Assembly (NCBI GenBank): GCA_025531455.1
Contig: JAMYHL010000011.1
Coordinates: forward strand, 558,001 to 622,000
Reading direction: 5' to 3'
DNA: 64,000 nucleotides
Origin: Apiotrichum sp. Y4204
Taxonomy: Eukaryota > Basidiomycota > Tremellomycetes > Trichosporonales > Trichosporonaceae
The translations under genes were made by a program, and so were the position numbers. This document shows, one piece after another, positions 45,130 to 55,839 of the stretch. How positions within the stretch are numbered: the stretch's first letter is position 1; each line of letters starts with the position of its first letter. The notes beneath the pieces are model-generated. The model ran no database searches, was not told the DNA's origin, and worked only from the letters and a program-made list of their open reading frames with translations.

Positions 45130-47553
45130 TCAGTACGGCTTGGCGCGCTGCGACCCCTGGGTAGAGTAGCGCTGGGGGCCCGAGCCCGAGCCGTTCCCGC
45201 TCGAGTTCTGCGCCATTGGCTGGGCCATGCCGCTCGGCCCGCCGGGGTTGCGCATCGCCGCCGGGCCGCGGGGTGCGTTCGGGACGTTGCGGCCCTGTGG
45301 ATCAGTATCAGCTTTGGGGATAGTAGGATAGTACTCACGCGACCGCCCATACCGCCGCCGCCGCCGTTGCCGTTTCCGTTGCCGCCCATACCGCCGCTCA
45401 TGCCGCCCATACCGCCTCCGCCCATCCCCATCCCCATGCCGCCCATACCCCCCATCCCCATCCCCATGCCCCCCATGCCCATCATGTTCATGCCGCCCAT
45501 CCCCATCCCGCCCATACCTCCCATCCCGCCCATTCCGCCCATGCCGCCCATCGAGTTCATGCCGCCCATCCCGCGCGCCATGTTCGGGTTGATGGCCGGT
45601 GTGCCCATGCCTTACTGTCAGCAAGGATATATTTTTTGGCTTACCCTTCATCATGTTCTGGTACATCATCGCCATGGCGTTGGGGTCAAAGCCGCCGCTC
45701 GACGAGCCGGCCATGCCGCCCCCGCCGCCCGAGGACGCCTTGAGCATGTTCTGGTACATCATTGCCATCGCCGACGGGTCAAACATGTTGAATCCGCCCA
45801 TGCCGCTCGTGGCGTTGAACCCGCCCGAGCGCGCGCCGCCGGGCGCGTTGAACGACTTGACCTGCGTGCCTGCACCGCGCGGCTGCGCCTTCTTGATCTC
45901 AATCTGGGGTGAGATCGAGTTGTACTAATGTTTTCACTCACCTGTCGGCCCTCGAGCTCGATGCCAGAGTGGTTCATCGCCTTGTCGACGCCCGACTCGT
46001 CCGCAAACGTCGCAAACGCAAAGCCCTTTGAGCGGCCGTTGATGCGGTCAAACATGACCGTCGCATCCATCACCTTTCCAAACTGCCCGAGGAATGTCTT
46101 GAGCGACTCGGAGGTTACGCTCGGCGCGAGGCCGCCCACAAACACCTTGGCCGTGCGCTCGTGCTCTGCACGCGGAATGGCGCGCTTCGGGTCGATCTTG
46201 GGAGTTAGTATGATGGGACGGTTACGGTACGGTAGCAGCCGTATGTCAAAACCATCAGAGTCAGACTCACCATCTTGCCGTCCAGCTGGTGGTCCTTCTC
46301 CAGCACACGGAACACCGACTGCGGGTCCTTGAAGGTAAGGAAGGCAAAGCCGCGGGAGCGGCCCGTCGGGTCACGCATAATGGTGCACTGATCAATATCG
46401 CCGTAGGCGGAGAAGTACGCCCTCAGGCCGTCTTGCAAGTGTCAGTATTCTGTGTTCCGATCATGGTGAGGTGAGAGTAAGACCACATTCGTGGCGAGTG
46501 TCTAATCACTCTGTTTGATCACCGTGTGATCACTCTGCTTGACCACACGGATCTGCCAGACCAAGTCTACTAACCGTCTGTCGTCTCCCAGTTGAGGCCG
46601 CCGATGAACATTTTGCTGTATTCCCATAGTCATAAAGCAGGTTAGATGAGGTAGGGGGATGTGGCGAGCGACAATGGACATGGACGCAAAACAGTTACCA
46701 AAGTTTCCAGTAGTGTGTCCAGCGAGTGGAGAGTGCGAGGAGCGTCGTTTGGGGTCGCAAGGGTGCGTACATCCAGCAATGTAGAGAGTAGAAACAACAA
46801 CAATAAAAAGAGTATCAGTATTACAGCTGTAGTTATGCGTACGGGGATATGCGGTACGGGAACTAGGGATCTAGCCAGAGTCGTCGTTGGTTTCAACGAC
46901 AAGGGTATGGGAAGCCCCCATGTTGGGGTTATCTTGTCGCGGCACACAGCCCGAAATCCTACCTATGCTTGTCGCTTGTAATCACCTACGGTCTACCAGT
47001 TGCTGGTAGTTGTTTGTCCTGGGTTGCGCCCTATTGCGCCCTACCAGCATATGCTAGTCTACCCGACCCAACGCCAAAAGGTATCGCTGGTACAGTCCTA
47101 CTCAAACCCATGGCAAGATAAACGACAACAGACAGACAAGGTAGACAAACGAGATGGGGAACAAACACGAAAGCGAGAAGAAGTAGAAGTAGAAAAAACT
47201 CGAGACACAGTAAAGGAAGACGAAACTACTAACCCCTCGTCTGGCATATCGCTCGGCTTGATCCTGTCGCCAAAGTCGCCTCCGCCACCGCCGCCGCGAT
47301 GGTCAGCGTTGCCGTCATCGTATCCGCTGTGGCTGTTGCTGTTCATGTCGCGGTACTCGCCAGCCGCGGGGGCGGGAGCGGGTGCCGGCGCCGAGGAGCT
47401 GCCTCCCGGAGCCGAGTAGTTTGCTGACGCGGCAGGCGCATCGGTGCTCTCGTTTCCCTCGAGGTCTGGGTCGACGAGCTCCTCGTCGAGCTGGGTCGCG
47501 TCGAGGTCCTCGAGGTCGAGGTCGCCGTAGAGGTCGTGGTCAAAGTCGGACAT
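45130..47553 (-). CDS. HRP1: Hrp1/Nab4-type hnRNP, cleavage factor IB homologue
   Basis: Shuttling RNA-binding protein that in yeast binds the UA-rich efficiency element during mRNA 3'-end formation. Seven exons (47234-47553, 46575-46615, 46271-46431, 45942-46196, 45645-45903, 45339-45610, 45130-45294) join in phase to 490 residues. An acidic Asp/Glu/Ser/Ala-rich N-terminus precedes RRM1 (KMFIGGLNWETTDDGLRAYF, RNP1 RGFAFLTF) and RRM2 (KVFVGGLAPSVTSESLKTFL, RNP1 KGFAFATF). A repeated FDPxAMAMMYQNMMK unit (two copies) is then seen; the PxAMAxMYQ motif is a known Hrp1 family mark. Residues about 346-436 are a Gly-Met repeat (GGMGGMGM). Donors of exons 1 and 2 are GTTAGT; intron 1 is 618 nt and exon 2 only 41 nt. 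Confidence 0.92.
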
Positions 47554-48120
47554 TGCGGGATATGGATGGATGAGGAAGGAAGGAGAGGGATGTTGTGGAG
47601 AAGGAGAACTCACGGCGAGAACGATGCCGTGTTGGGCGGTGTTGGTCCGTGAGGTGTGTGTGGGTGTGTGGGCGGAGTGGCAGAGCGGGAGGGCTCGAGG
47701 GCGGACTGTGTGGAGTCACCCATCCTGCGGGAATGGAGCGGGAGCAAACTACCTGCAGGATTGATAATTAATGTAGAAATTGATTAAAACTTGTCCTAAA
47801 TAACACGTGTAATAACGCGAGATGCAAGTCACACGCTCCGGTACGCTCCACCTGATCTAATGACATCATGATAGCATGATATTAACTGATAGCCCTGAAA
47901 GTCACCCTCCTCGTCCGTGAATCCACGGATATCAAATTCACCCACCCCCCGGCAACCATCGGAGCTGGGCCCCACATGCACATGCTGGCTGGTTGACCCG
48001 TCCGCATTGTCGAGGGATCGAGGGGCCGAACATTGGGAATTCCAATGATTCCAATGCAAAGACCAGAGTACATAAACTCCACATCGCTTAGCGGTCCCTT
48101 GTCTAATTCCCCAACCTGCA
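47554..48120. promoter_or_regulatory. Divergent promoter between HRP1 and the amidohydrolase gene
   Basis: 567 bp between outward-facing starts. An AT-rich patch at 47762-47815 stands out from the GC-rich surroundings. No coding signal; promoter role inferred. Confidence 0.4.
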
Positions 48121-50225
48121 ATGTCTACAGTCCGCCAGCCCAAAGCCCCACCGACGCGCGGCCCGGCCCCCGCAGCGCGGGGCGCAGCGCGGCCGCCAAA
48201 GCGCCCGACGCGCTCCTTCCAGCTCGCCATCTCGGCCGTGATCATCGCGTTCTTCGTGCTTTACTCGCAGCGCAAGACCAAAAACCCCTACACCATCGAC
48301 GGTATCCGCGGCGCGCGCCCGCTTCCCGAGTGGTACGCCGTGTGCTCGCGCGACGGGAAAAAGGTGTACACCGTGCCCGCTGAGGCGGAGGGCGGCGCCG
48401 GCGCGGTGGAGTGTGTCGTTGTCGGCGGGAAAGAGGTCGTGGATACCGGCTCGCTGGCGAAGATCCGGCGCGAGTGGGGCGAAAAGGGCACGAGCGCTCC
48501 CGCCCCCGAGTCCGTCTCGTCCGCTGCTCCCGCCGAGGTGAAGAAGAAGGGCATCAAGATCCTCTATCTCCCTCCAGGGCACACGCTCACCCCGGGTTTC
48601 ACCGACGCGCACGCCCACCCGCTCGAGTACGGATACTCGCGTCGCCTGCCGCTGGCGGGGACGAAGAGCATTGACGAGATTGTCGGCCTTGTTGAGGACT
48701 ATGTCACGAAGCGCGGTGGCATCCCCGAGGGCGAGTGGATCGTCGGCATGGGATGGGACCAGACAAAGTGGCCCGTCAAGGAGTTCCCCACCGCCGTGAG
48801 TGTGAGCGTCCTCCAAGGCTGACATTTCAGGCGGATCTCGCAAAGTCTCCTATCCTCAAGGATCTCCCTATTGTGCTGTACCGCATTGATGTGCACGCCG
48901 CGTGGGTTTCTCCCGCCGTACTCGCCGCGATGCCCGCACTTCCGCCGCAGGACGCCGAGGGAGGGCACGTCGTCCGTGATGCGAACGGTGTCCCCACCGG
49001 TGTCTTCATTGACAACGCCATGCGGTGGCACATTGACCCCGTCCGTCCCCCCATCACAAACAAGGAGCGTGAGGAGGCCCTCGACGTCATGACGCGCGAC
49101 GTGCTTGCGATGGGCATGACTGGTCTCCACGACGCCGGACAGAACCCGCGTGATCTCGACTTTTTCAAGGCCATGGCTGCGGACAACAAGCTTGGGGTAA
49201 GCTGACCTGTCATGTGTGTAGCTCACACCAGATGCGCTTCTACACGATGCTGCTCTGCGTTGACCGCGCCAAGTTCTGCGGCGACACTGTGGAGCGTGTC
49301 ACTGGTGCCCAGGACGGGCGGTTCACGTTGCAGAGCGTCAAGCTCATGGCTGACGGTGCCCTTGGATCTCGCGGCGCAGCCCTGCTTGAGGATTACTCGG
49401 ACCAGCTTGGGTGGAAGGGCTTCCTCCTCACCGACGAGGCGGAGTGGACGCCGCTCATCAAGCGCTACTACGACGACGGATGGCAGGTGGTGCGTTGCTT
49501 CTTACTGTGAAAAACGCTCACTCCAGAATGTGCACGGTATTGGCGACCGCGCCAACCACGTCATCCTCAATGGCTTCGAGGCCGCCATCGGGGACGACAA
49601 GGCTGCCGGGCGGGAGCGCCGTCTGCGCCTTGAGCACGCGCAGATCATGACCCTCGACGACCTCGACCGCGCCGCGGACATGGGCATCATCGCGTCATAC
49701 CAGCCCACGCACGCCACCAGCGATGTGAGCTAGACTTCGATTGCCCGGCTGACAGCAGATGTGGTACGCCGAGGACCGTCTCGGACCGGAGCGCATCAAG
49801 GGCGCGTACGCGTGGCGCCGCTACCTCGACAAGGGAGGCCGTATTGCGCTTGGATCCGACTTCCCCGTCGAGTCTCCCGATCCCCTAAAGGGCTTCTATG
49901 CGGCAGTCACCCGCCGTGGCGAGGACGGCACGAGCCCGCACGGCCCGGACGGGTGGTATCCCAAGGAGAAGCTCAGCCGCGTCGAGGCGCTGCGCGGCTT
50001 CACTGCCGACCGTGAGTTGGGATACTTGCGATTATTTACTGACTCGTGACAGCTGCATACGCCGCCTTCTCGAACAACACCGGCTCGCTCACGCCCGGCA
50101 TGCGCTTTGACGCCGTGCTCTGGGACGACGACCTGCTCACTGTCGACGCGGACGAGATGCTCAACACCCGCGTCCGTGCGACCATCATCGACGGGCGTAT
50201 CGTCTATGGCGAGTGGAAGAACTAG
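48121..50225 (+). CDS. Membrane-anchored amidohydrolase (YtcJ/Amidohydro_3 family)
   Basis: Six exons (48121-48795, 48831-49196, 49232-49489, 49527-49724, 49759-50011, 50053-50225) join in phase to 640 residues. A Pro/Arg/Lys-rich N-terminus precedes one membrane segment (about 33-50), suggesting a type II anchor with the enzyme in the secretory lumen or vacuole. Metal-site residues are complete: HxH in FTDAHAHP (164, 166), Lys384 in VKLMADGALGSRG (the carbamylated-Lys position of YtcJ/NfdA enzymes), His436 in NVHGIGDRAN, His470 in LRLEHAQ and Asp533 in LGSDFPVE. The C-terminal composite beta domain ends ATIIDGRIVYG. Introns are 35-47 nt. Family members hydrolyse N-substituted formamides or amino-acylated compounds; the substrate here is unknown. 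Confidence 0.9.
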
Positions 50226-51230
50226 ACCGTGAGGGCTTAGAGGTGGGGACCTTTCGGATGTGGGTCTCCTGTGGAGGAGGGAGTGGAGAGTGTAGTAGTG
50301 ACAAACTTGAATGAACGCCTTGTCGTCTTTCGTGGTTCCTCCCGGCATACTACCATCCTACTGTTTACAAATACTCACAAGCGGCGCGGGGAGGACCTCG
50401 CCTGCGAGTTTGATGATACTCGAATCACTCACCGCTTTCCACTTTAAACTCATCTTCTTTCTCGCACTCCCCGCTCAACGTCATCACTGACCTACGGGAC
50501 ATGACTGGCAGCTCTTCCAATGGGGACGTGGCGTGATCTCTCGGCCGTCTCGGGGCACATGCTACTCACCTGGTAGTAGGAGCTTGTCGTGCAGCTGCGG
50601 CAGCAAGAAGGTCGATTGAATGGGCTCCAACAACCAAGTGTAAAGATGTCCCAGCTTCAGAGAGAGGGTCTCGAGGTTCATATATGTATTAACTCACCCG
50701 GACCAGACGGTGGCAACTGCAACTCATTATGAGTATTTTACCAACACCGGAATACATCGCTGGCTGACCTTCAAGGCAAGAACTATACAGACGTGATAGC
50801 ATGTGCGCAGTACGAGGGGATGTATTTGTTTATGATTTTTGTCGATTTTTCTCTATTTTGCCCAACCGCCACGCGAAACCGCCATAAGACTCCAATTGGC
50901 CGTCCCCGACGTGAACAAGTCTCGTCGACAAGTCTCAACTCTACGTCGTAAAGACATCGTAGCAGAGAGGATAGACGTAGTAGATGATTTTGGTTTTATG
51001 TTTCTTTTTGATTTATCATTCCTGGGCAACTGCCACACACAAGCCGCCACACATTCACCACCGCATCAACTATGTTGACCAACGTAGTAGCCAGACCATC
51101 ACCTCGAAGCAATAACCGTGTTTCCGAGACACATGTCCTCGGATGCATGTTCTTCCACTGGGATAAGAGCCAGAAAGTGCTTTAGAGTGCAGTTCAGCGC
51201 GATGTAAGACATCCTGGCAGAAACGGAGGC
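50226..51230. other. Intergenic, amidohydrolase 3' end to tRNA-Phe
   Basis: About 1 kb without a supported gene; AT-richer than the surroundings from 50700 to 51050. It contains only the amidohydrolase 3' untranslated region. Confidence 0.4.
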
Positions 51231-51234
51231 AAAA
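51231..51234 (-). terminator. Pol III terminator of tRNA-Phe
   Basis: Four T on the minus strand, 8 nt after the discriminator base of the tRNA. Confidence 0.6.
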
Positions 51235-51241
51235 GGTTAAA

Positions 51242-51327
51242 TGGAGCCAGGGTGGATCGAACACCCGACCTAGCGATATGATAACTGATACTTCAGTCGC
51301 TCGCTCTCCCAGCTGAGCTATGTCTCC
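51242..51327 (-). tRNA. tRNA-Phe (anticodon GAA), intron-containing
   Basis: Read on the minus strand: acceptor GGAGACA with TGGCTCC (one A-G mismatch), D-arm TAGCTCAGCTGGGAGAGCG, anticodon stem AGCGA with TCGCT, loop CTGAAG...A, T-arm GGGTG TTCGATC CACCC, discriminator A. A 13-nt intron lies one base after the GAA anticodon. The D-arm, T-loop and anticodon loop match eukaryotic tRNA-Phe. Confidence 0.93.
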
Positions 51328-51418
51328 TTTTACACATTAAAATCTGGAATTCCAACCGATCCACATTAGGACCATGATCCTGTGACGTGTCTGGACTGTT
51401 GATTGCCGGATTACCGAC

Positions 51419-51640
51419 CTCTCGACACCTCATGACACTTCTTGAGACCTCTTGACATCTCTTGAGACACCTCTTGCCACCTCTTGAGACACCTCTTGCC
51501 ACCTCTTGCCACCTCCTGCCACCTCTTGCCACCTCTTGCCACCTCTTGCCACCTCTTGCCACCTCTTTCCATCTCTTGCCATATCTTGCCACCTCTTGCC
51601 ACCTCTTGCCACCTCTTGCCACCTCTTGCCACCTCTTGAT
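51419..51640. repeat. 10-bp minisatellite, unit CCACCTCTTG
   Basis: About twenty near-tandem copies of CCACCTCTTG (minus-strand reading CAAGAGGTGG), with diverged copies (GACACCTCTTGA, CATCTCTTGC) at the left edge and near-perfect copies in 51490-51636. It lies 90 bp 5' of the tRNA-Phe gene. The unit has no stop in any frame, so spurious frames open on both strands. Confidence 0.9.
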
Positions 51641-52705
51641 GACTCGTTATCTCTCCCACTCACCTCGACTCTTGCGCGCCTGCGCCCTCGCTCCTTGGTC
51701 GCCTCGCGTCAAGCCATGTCGTTCCACACCAGACTCAGCGTGACAATAACAAACCGTACCTGTCTAACAGCAATCTCAGCAATCTGACATTCGTAACTAA
51801 TCTTCAGCATCCGGTCTGCTCGGCCCACTTCTACGCGTCACGAATTCTCCCCACGTCGAACGATCACTGACTGAGGTCCGCGCCCCCCGCGGCCGTGGTC
51901 CTTGTCAACCTGCAACAGCTTGCAGCAAGTGTTTCATTCCCCGCGACATGACGCGTGCACGGTCCCTTGCTGATCCGTGATCTTGGCGCCCCAATGCCAA
52001 ATAGCTCCAGAGCCGGCCTCTTCGTCGTCCACTAATCGAAGCCACTGATGGCGTGGGGACCTGGGGGCGATGTCCCACGAAGCCTCGAGAGAAGCGCGAC
52101 GCTGACACAGAGCTGACGCTCCGCCCTGGGCTCAGTCAAGGCAGATATCGGGCCGATGCGGCCCCAACTGTCCGCTGATTGTCTGTGCGCCCTATCATGC
52201 TTACCTCAAGTGTCTACTCCAACAAGCCTGGGGGCTCACAAACTCGTTTCACGCCGGCTCTGTTTGCTCTGTTCCCCTGTCCCCCTCTTGTCCTCTGTAT
52301 TGTCCTCTGGAGAAAGCCGAACCATACTTGTCCGCGACCTGCCTCGTATCTTGCTTCTTCTTGGCACCATAGAGCCCGGTCGGTGGTGACCGGGATGCGA
52401 GATAGTCCGACAAGACAGTCACGCAAGGCCAAGGCAGCTTCCAAGGTCACAGGACAGCTGGACCTACAAGGAGGTCACAGGACAGTCGAACGCCTTGTGA
52501 GGTGGGGTGGTCGGGGTACCTTTTGTGGAACATGCCATCACAGTATAAGAGTGGCGCATCGAACATGCTGTCCCCCGCTTTCCCAATCTCTTCATCACCT
52601 CATACCTCTCATCCCCTCTCATCCCCTTTCATACAGCCCTTCATCAATTGCATAGTAGCCCCCCACAGTCAACCCCTCTGATACGGACAAGCAATCCCAT
52701 GTGAT
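51641..52705. other. Intergenic region before the unrecognised gene
   Basis: 1.07 kb with no supported gene. It contains the likely promoter of the 52706 gene, with a CAGTATAAGAGTGG TATA-like string at 52541-52548 and a TCATCCCCTTTCAT/CATCCCCTCTCATC tandem at about 52608-52632. Confidence 0.4.
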
Positions 52706-55181
52706 ATGGGTAACGGCGCCGAGAGACACCACAGCCCCTCGTTCCCGCTCATCGTCCCCAGTCCTATCCGTCCAGCTCAGGCCAAGCCTATACTTTGCCA
52801 GCATGGAACCTTACATTTATCGCGGACAGTCTGCCTTCCGTCCCCGCCGCCAACGCCTCAGTCCGGCTCATCGCCTCACCTCACGCCACCGGGGCCGTCG
52901 CGAGGTCCCTCACGGCCAGCCTCCCGGGACTCTCGTCCCCGACCATCTGCGGAACCCAAGTCTAATGCCAAATACGTTACTCCGATTGTGATCCCTACAG
53001 GAGAAGCTCTAGTGCCTGCATCACCTGCGGTCGACAGGCTCTGCCCAGAGTGTGCGGCAGTTGGCCTGAGCCAGTGCATAGATCCTCGTGAGTCTTCGAT
53101 CCGGTGTCGATTACGACGCACCCCGCTCACCATCAAGTCACATGTCGGAACAACATCCTCAAGCCGTTCCTCCGCCGAGTCGTGGAGCAAACACCCGCCG
53201 AGTTCTACAGCGCATACGGCCCGGGAGCACCTCATAATGGGGTCGCCTACCGCCCTAACTGGCGCTCTTGGTTCTATCTGTCTGACGAATGTAAGTCGGG
53301 TAACACCAACGGATTTCAGAGGAGGAGACTAACCCCCAAGTTTACTCGACCACCCACTGTCCAGCTTTCCGCAGGGACGGCTTCAAAGTCACTGTCAAGT
53401 GGACTCCGTGCAATGCCACCCAGAACACGGTAAGGCGTTGGCACTACGCCGACCGCGGCATCGACGAGATGTTCTCGTGTTTCTGGCCTCATCTGGGCAG
53501 GGCGCGAAGGGTCGCTTTCCAGATCCCAATCACTCTTATCACCAGCGCCGCGATTAGGGAAGCTTGGCTCGGAAAGCTGTGCTTCGAGGGCTCATCCTCC
53601 GACAGCTGGCAGATCCTCAAGCTCAAGATCGAGTACCCTGTGACGCAGGAAGCTCCCGTGAAGAAGTTCCCGTGCACTCCGCAGACCGCCATTATTGTCA
53701 TGCTCTTGCTCAACAAGGTCGAACCTGCCCTTCTCCGAAAGCATCTCCCGTTCCTCTACCCGCATCCTGCCTCGGAGCCGAACGGAGATGTCGTTTCTCA
53801 TATGGTTCATGACATTTTGACAGAGCAGAATACCGCAAATGAAGGCGGTGCGCTGCCCATGGACGGGTTTTTGCAGCACGTCTGTGCCCCGGCTTTTGTT
53901 GACTGGGACACTGCGTTTAAGGCTCACTTCCATCCCACAATTGGAATGAAGCAAGGCCTGCAGAAACGCCGATACATCCTCTCGTCGGCGAAGGAGGTGG
54001 CCCCTATGAACCGCGGAATGGCAAACAACCTCGTGGTGCCAGGCGTCCCCGACGAGGCATACTTTGACAAGAACGTGACCAAGTCGAGGCTCCTCTTCCC
54101 CGTCGGTCATGATCCGGCACTCCGCAGGTATTATATGACCAGCATCCTCCGCTCCGGAGAGCAGCCCCGACCTGAAATGGACGAATACCTAAACAACATC
54201 ACCGTCGAGGTTCGCGACCTGTCGGGGAGCAAGCTGGCGATCGTCAACGGCATCAGCGCCATGCTCCTGCGACTCGGCTTTGGCTTCTGGACAGATGTCG
54301 AACAGCTAAGCTCTCGCATGGACAGCAGCATGTGGCGTAATTTCGCAAAGGACATGCGAAAGAATAAAGCGGGGCTACTCCTCCCAGAACCGACTGTCAT
54401 CACCTTGTGTGCACTGTGGCTCGGCCACCTCGACATGAACCAGTTCTACGGCGAGATCAACTCCATCGAGATCCTCAGTGCTTGTCGCGACCTCCTCGCC
54501 GCATACATCACCACCGGCCCTCCTTCCGCTCGCCTCCGCTACGGTCTCGAGGGACTCTCCGTCGTGGCTTCCATCGAGCACATCCTCAAGCTGATACCCA
54601 CGAATCCCCAGCACCGAGACCGAATGGCTCTCGCCGCCTGGACTCCCGAGGTCCAGGGCTGGTCATTCTTCAGCAAGAAGCCAGTCACGAATGCAAAGTA
54701 CCTCGGTCTGCGTGTCCTTCTCGCGTACATCACACTCATCACTGTGGTGTCAGAGACGCTTTTCAAGGAGCAGGAGCGTCTCGAAGAGCGCACGGCCTAC
54801 TGCGGTGTCACCGGAGTCGTCACAGGGACTGGCGGTGTCGTCGCCGCGGCGACCATGGGTGTCCCCGGGATGTCTCGGTATGCGGGCACGGCTGCAATGC
54901 AGGCCGCCAACGCCATCTCCCTCTTTTTCAACAAGTCCCTCTCGCGGCGGACCTGGCATTACAGGCGCTTCGTCGAGAAGGTGCTGGTCCACTTTCACTT
55001 TGAACTGGACTCGGCGCGGCGGTGGGAGAAGATTAAGGATTTTGACGGCACGCCGACCGCCCAGGACATCGAGGACTACGTCTCGGTCGCCGAGCAGATG
55101 CTGCCCCCCCTGCTCCCACAGAAGAACTTCGTCGATGACACGACCCAGCGCTTCCAGGTGCGCGGCTCTGTCTCCTCCTAG
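52706..55181 (+). CDS. Large protein of unknown function
   Basis: Three exons (52706-53087, 53138-53290, 53365-55181) join in phase to 783 residues; introns are 50 and 74 nt with GTGAGT and GTAAGT donors. Residues 1-105 are Pro/Ser/Arg-rich and disordered-looking. A Cys cluster (LCPECAAVGLSQC, then LTC at about 112-132) could bind one metal. The remainder is a regular, mostly helical globular sequence with a Trp/Tyr-rich start (AYRPNWRSWFYLSDES) and one Gly/Val/Ala-rich hydrophobic stretch (about 655-680, CGVTGVVTGTGGVVAAATMG) that might enter a membrane. I do not recognise a family. Codon usage looks like that of neighbouring genes, and the ORF length and clean introns argue for a real gene. 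The choice of ATG at 52706 is uncertain. Confidence 0.72.
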
Positions 55182-55839
55182 ACATGTAAATCTACTCAAT
55201 AACGACATGATATCGGCCTTTCCCTTCTGCGCGGTCACCGCCCTATAGCCACTTTAACATAGAAACCCATCCAGTAACGACATTAAGGCTCACCCTTTCC
55301 TCGCGGTCGTGGTAGATGTTGTTATAAGTTGTACAGTATCTGTTGTTGACATTTAGCTGTTCTCTGTTCTATTGTATATAACTTTGTGACGAGAATGACG
55401 CCCTGGTGATCAGACTGAGGCTGCCGACCGACAGTAAAACCATAGAAACTCACAAAAATAGTTGAAAAAAATGCAAAAATCTTCTTGACAGGGGAGAACG
55501 CAGACACACGAAGACTGCCGAGCTGGGCCAGTCGCGACGAGGCGACAACGGCAGACAACTTGCGGACTGGCGGAGATGCGGACGTGCGCCGAGGAGTCGG
55601 CTCCATACACTCGAATGTCGAAGCTTTTACGGTCTCAGACCGCTATCACAGTCCTCACCAATGCACGGACGCTCGCAAGGCTCTACTGTTACGCATACAT
55701 GATTTGGTACAAATAGAAACAAAAGTCGATGCAAGTGGTATGAATGCGGGGTCGCTCATGCTGATGCTGTGGGGATGAGTGTGTGCGCTCGGGGCGTCAG
55801 GTGTCTGTGAGTCTCCGTCTCAGGCCAGTTCGAATTTCT
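55182..55839. other. Convergent intergenic region
   Basis: 658 bp between converging 3' ends. Two imperfect copies of a block around AACGACATxA...CCTTTCC...CGCGGTC (55199-55233 and 55274-55311) lie just after the unknown gene; otherwise only untranslated sequence. Confidence 0.4.

Noticed and set aside
51293..51663. Several open frames with KRWQEVARGG or CHLLPPLATS repeats
   Set aside because: They arise from the stop-free 10-bp minisatellite in every frame, and one runs through the tRNA-Phe gene; no evidence of a protein.
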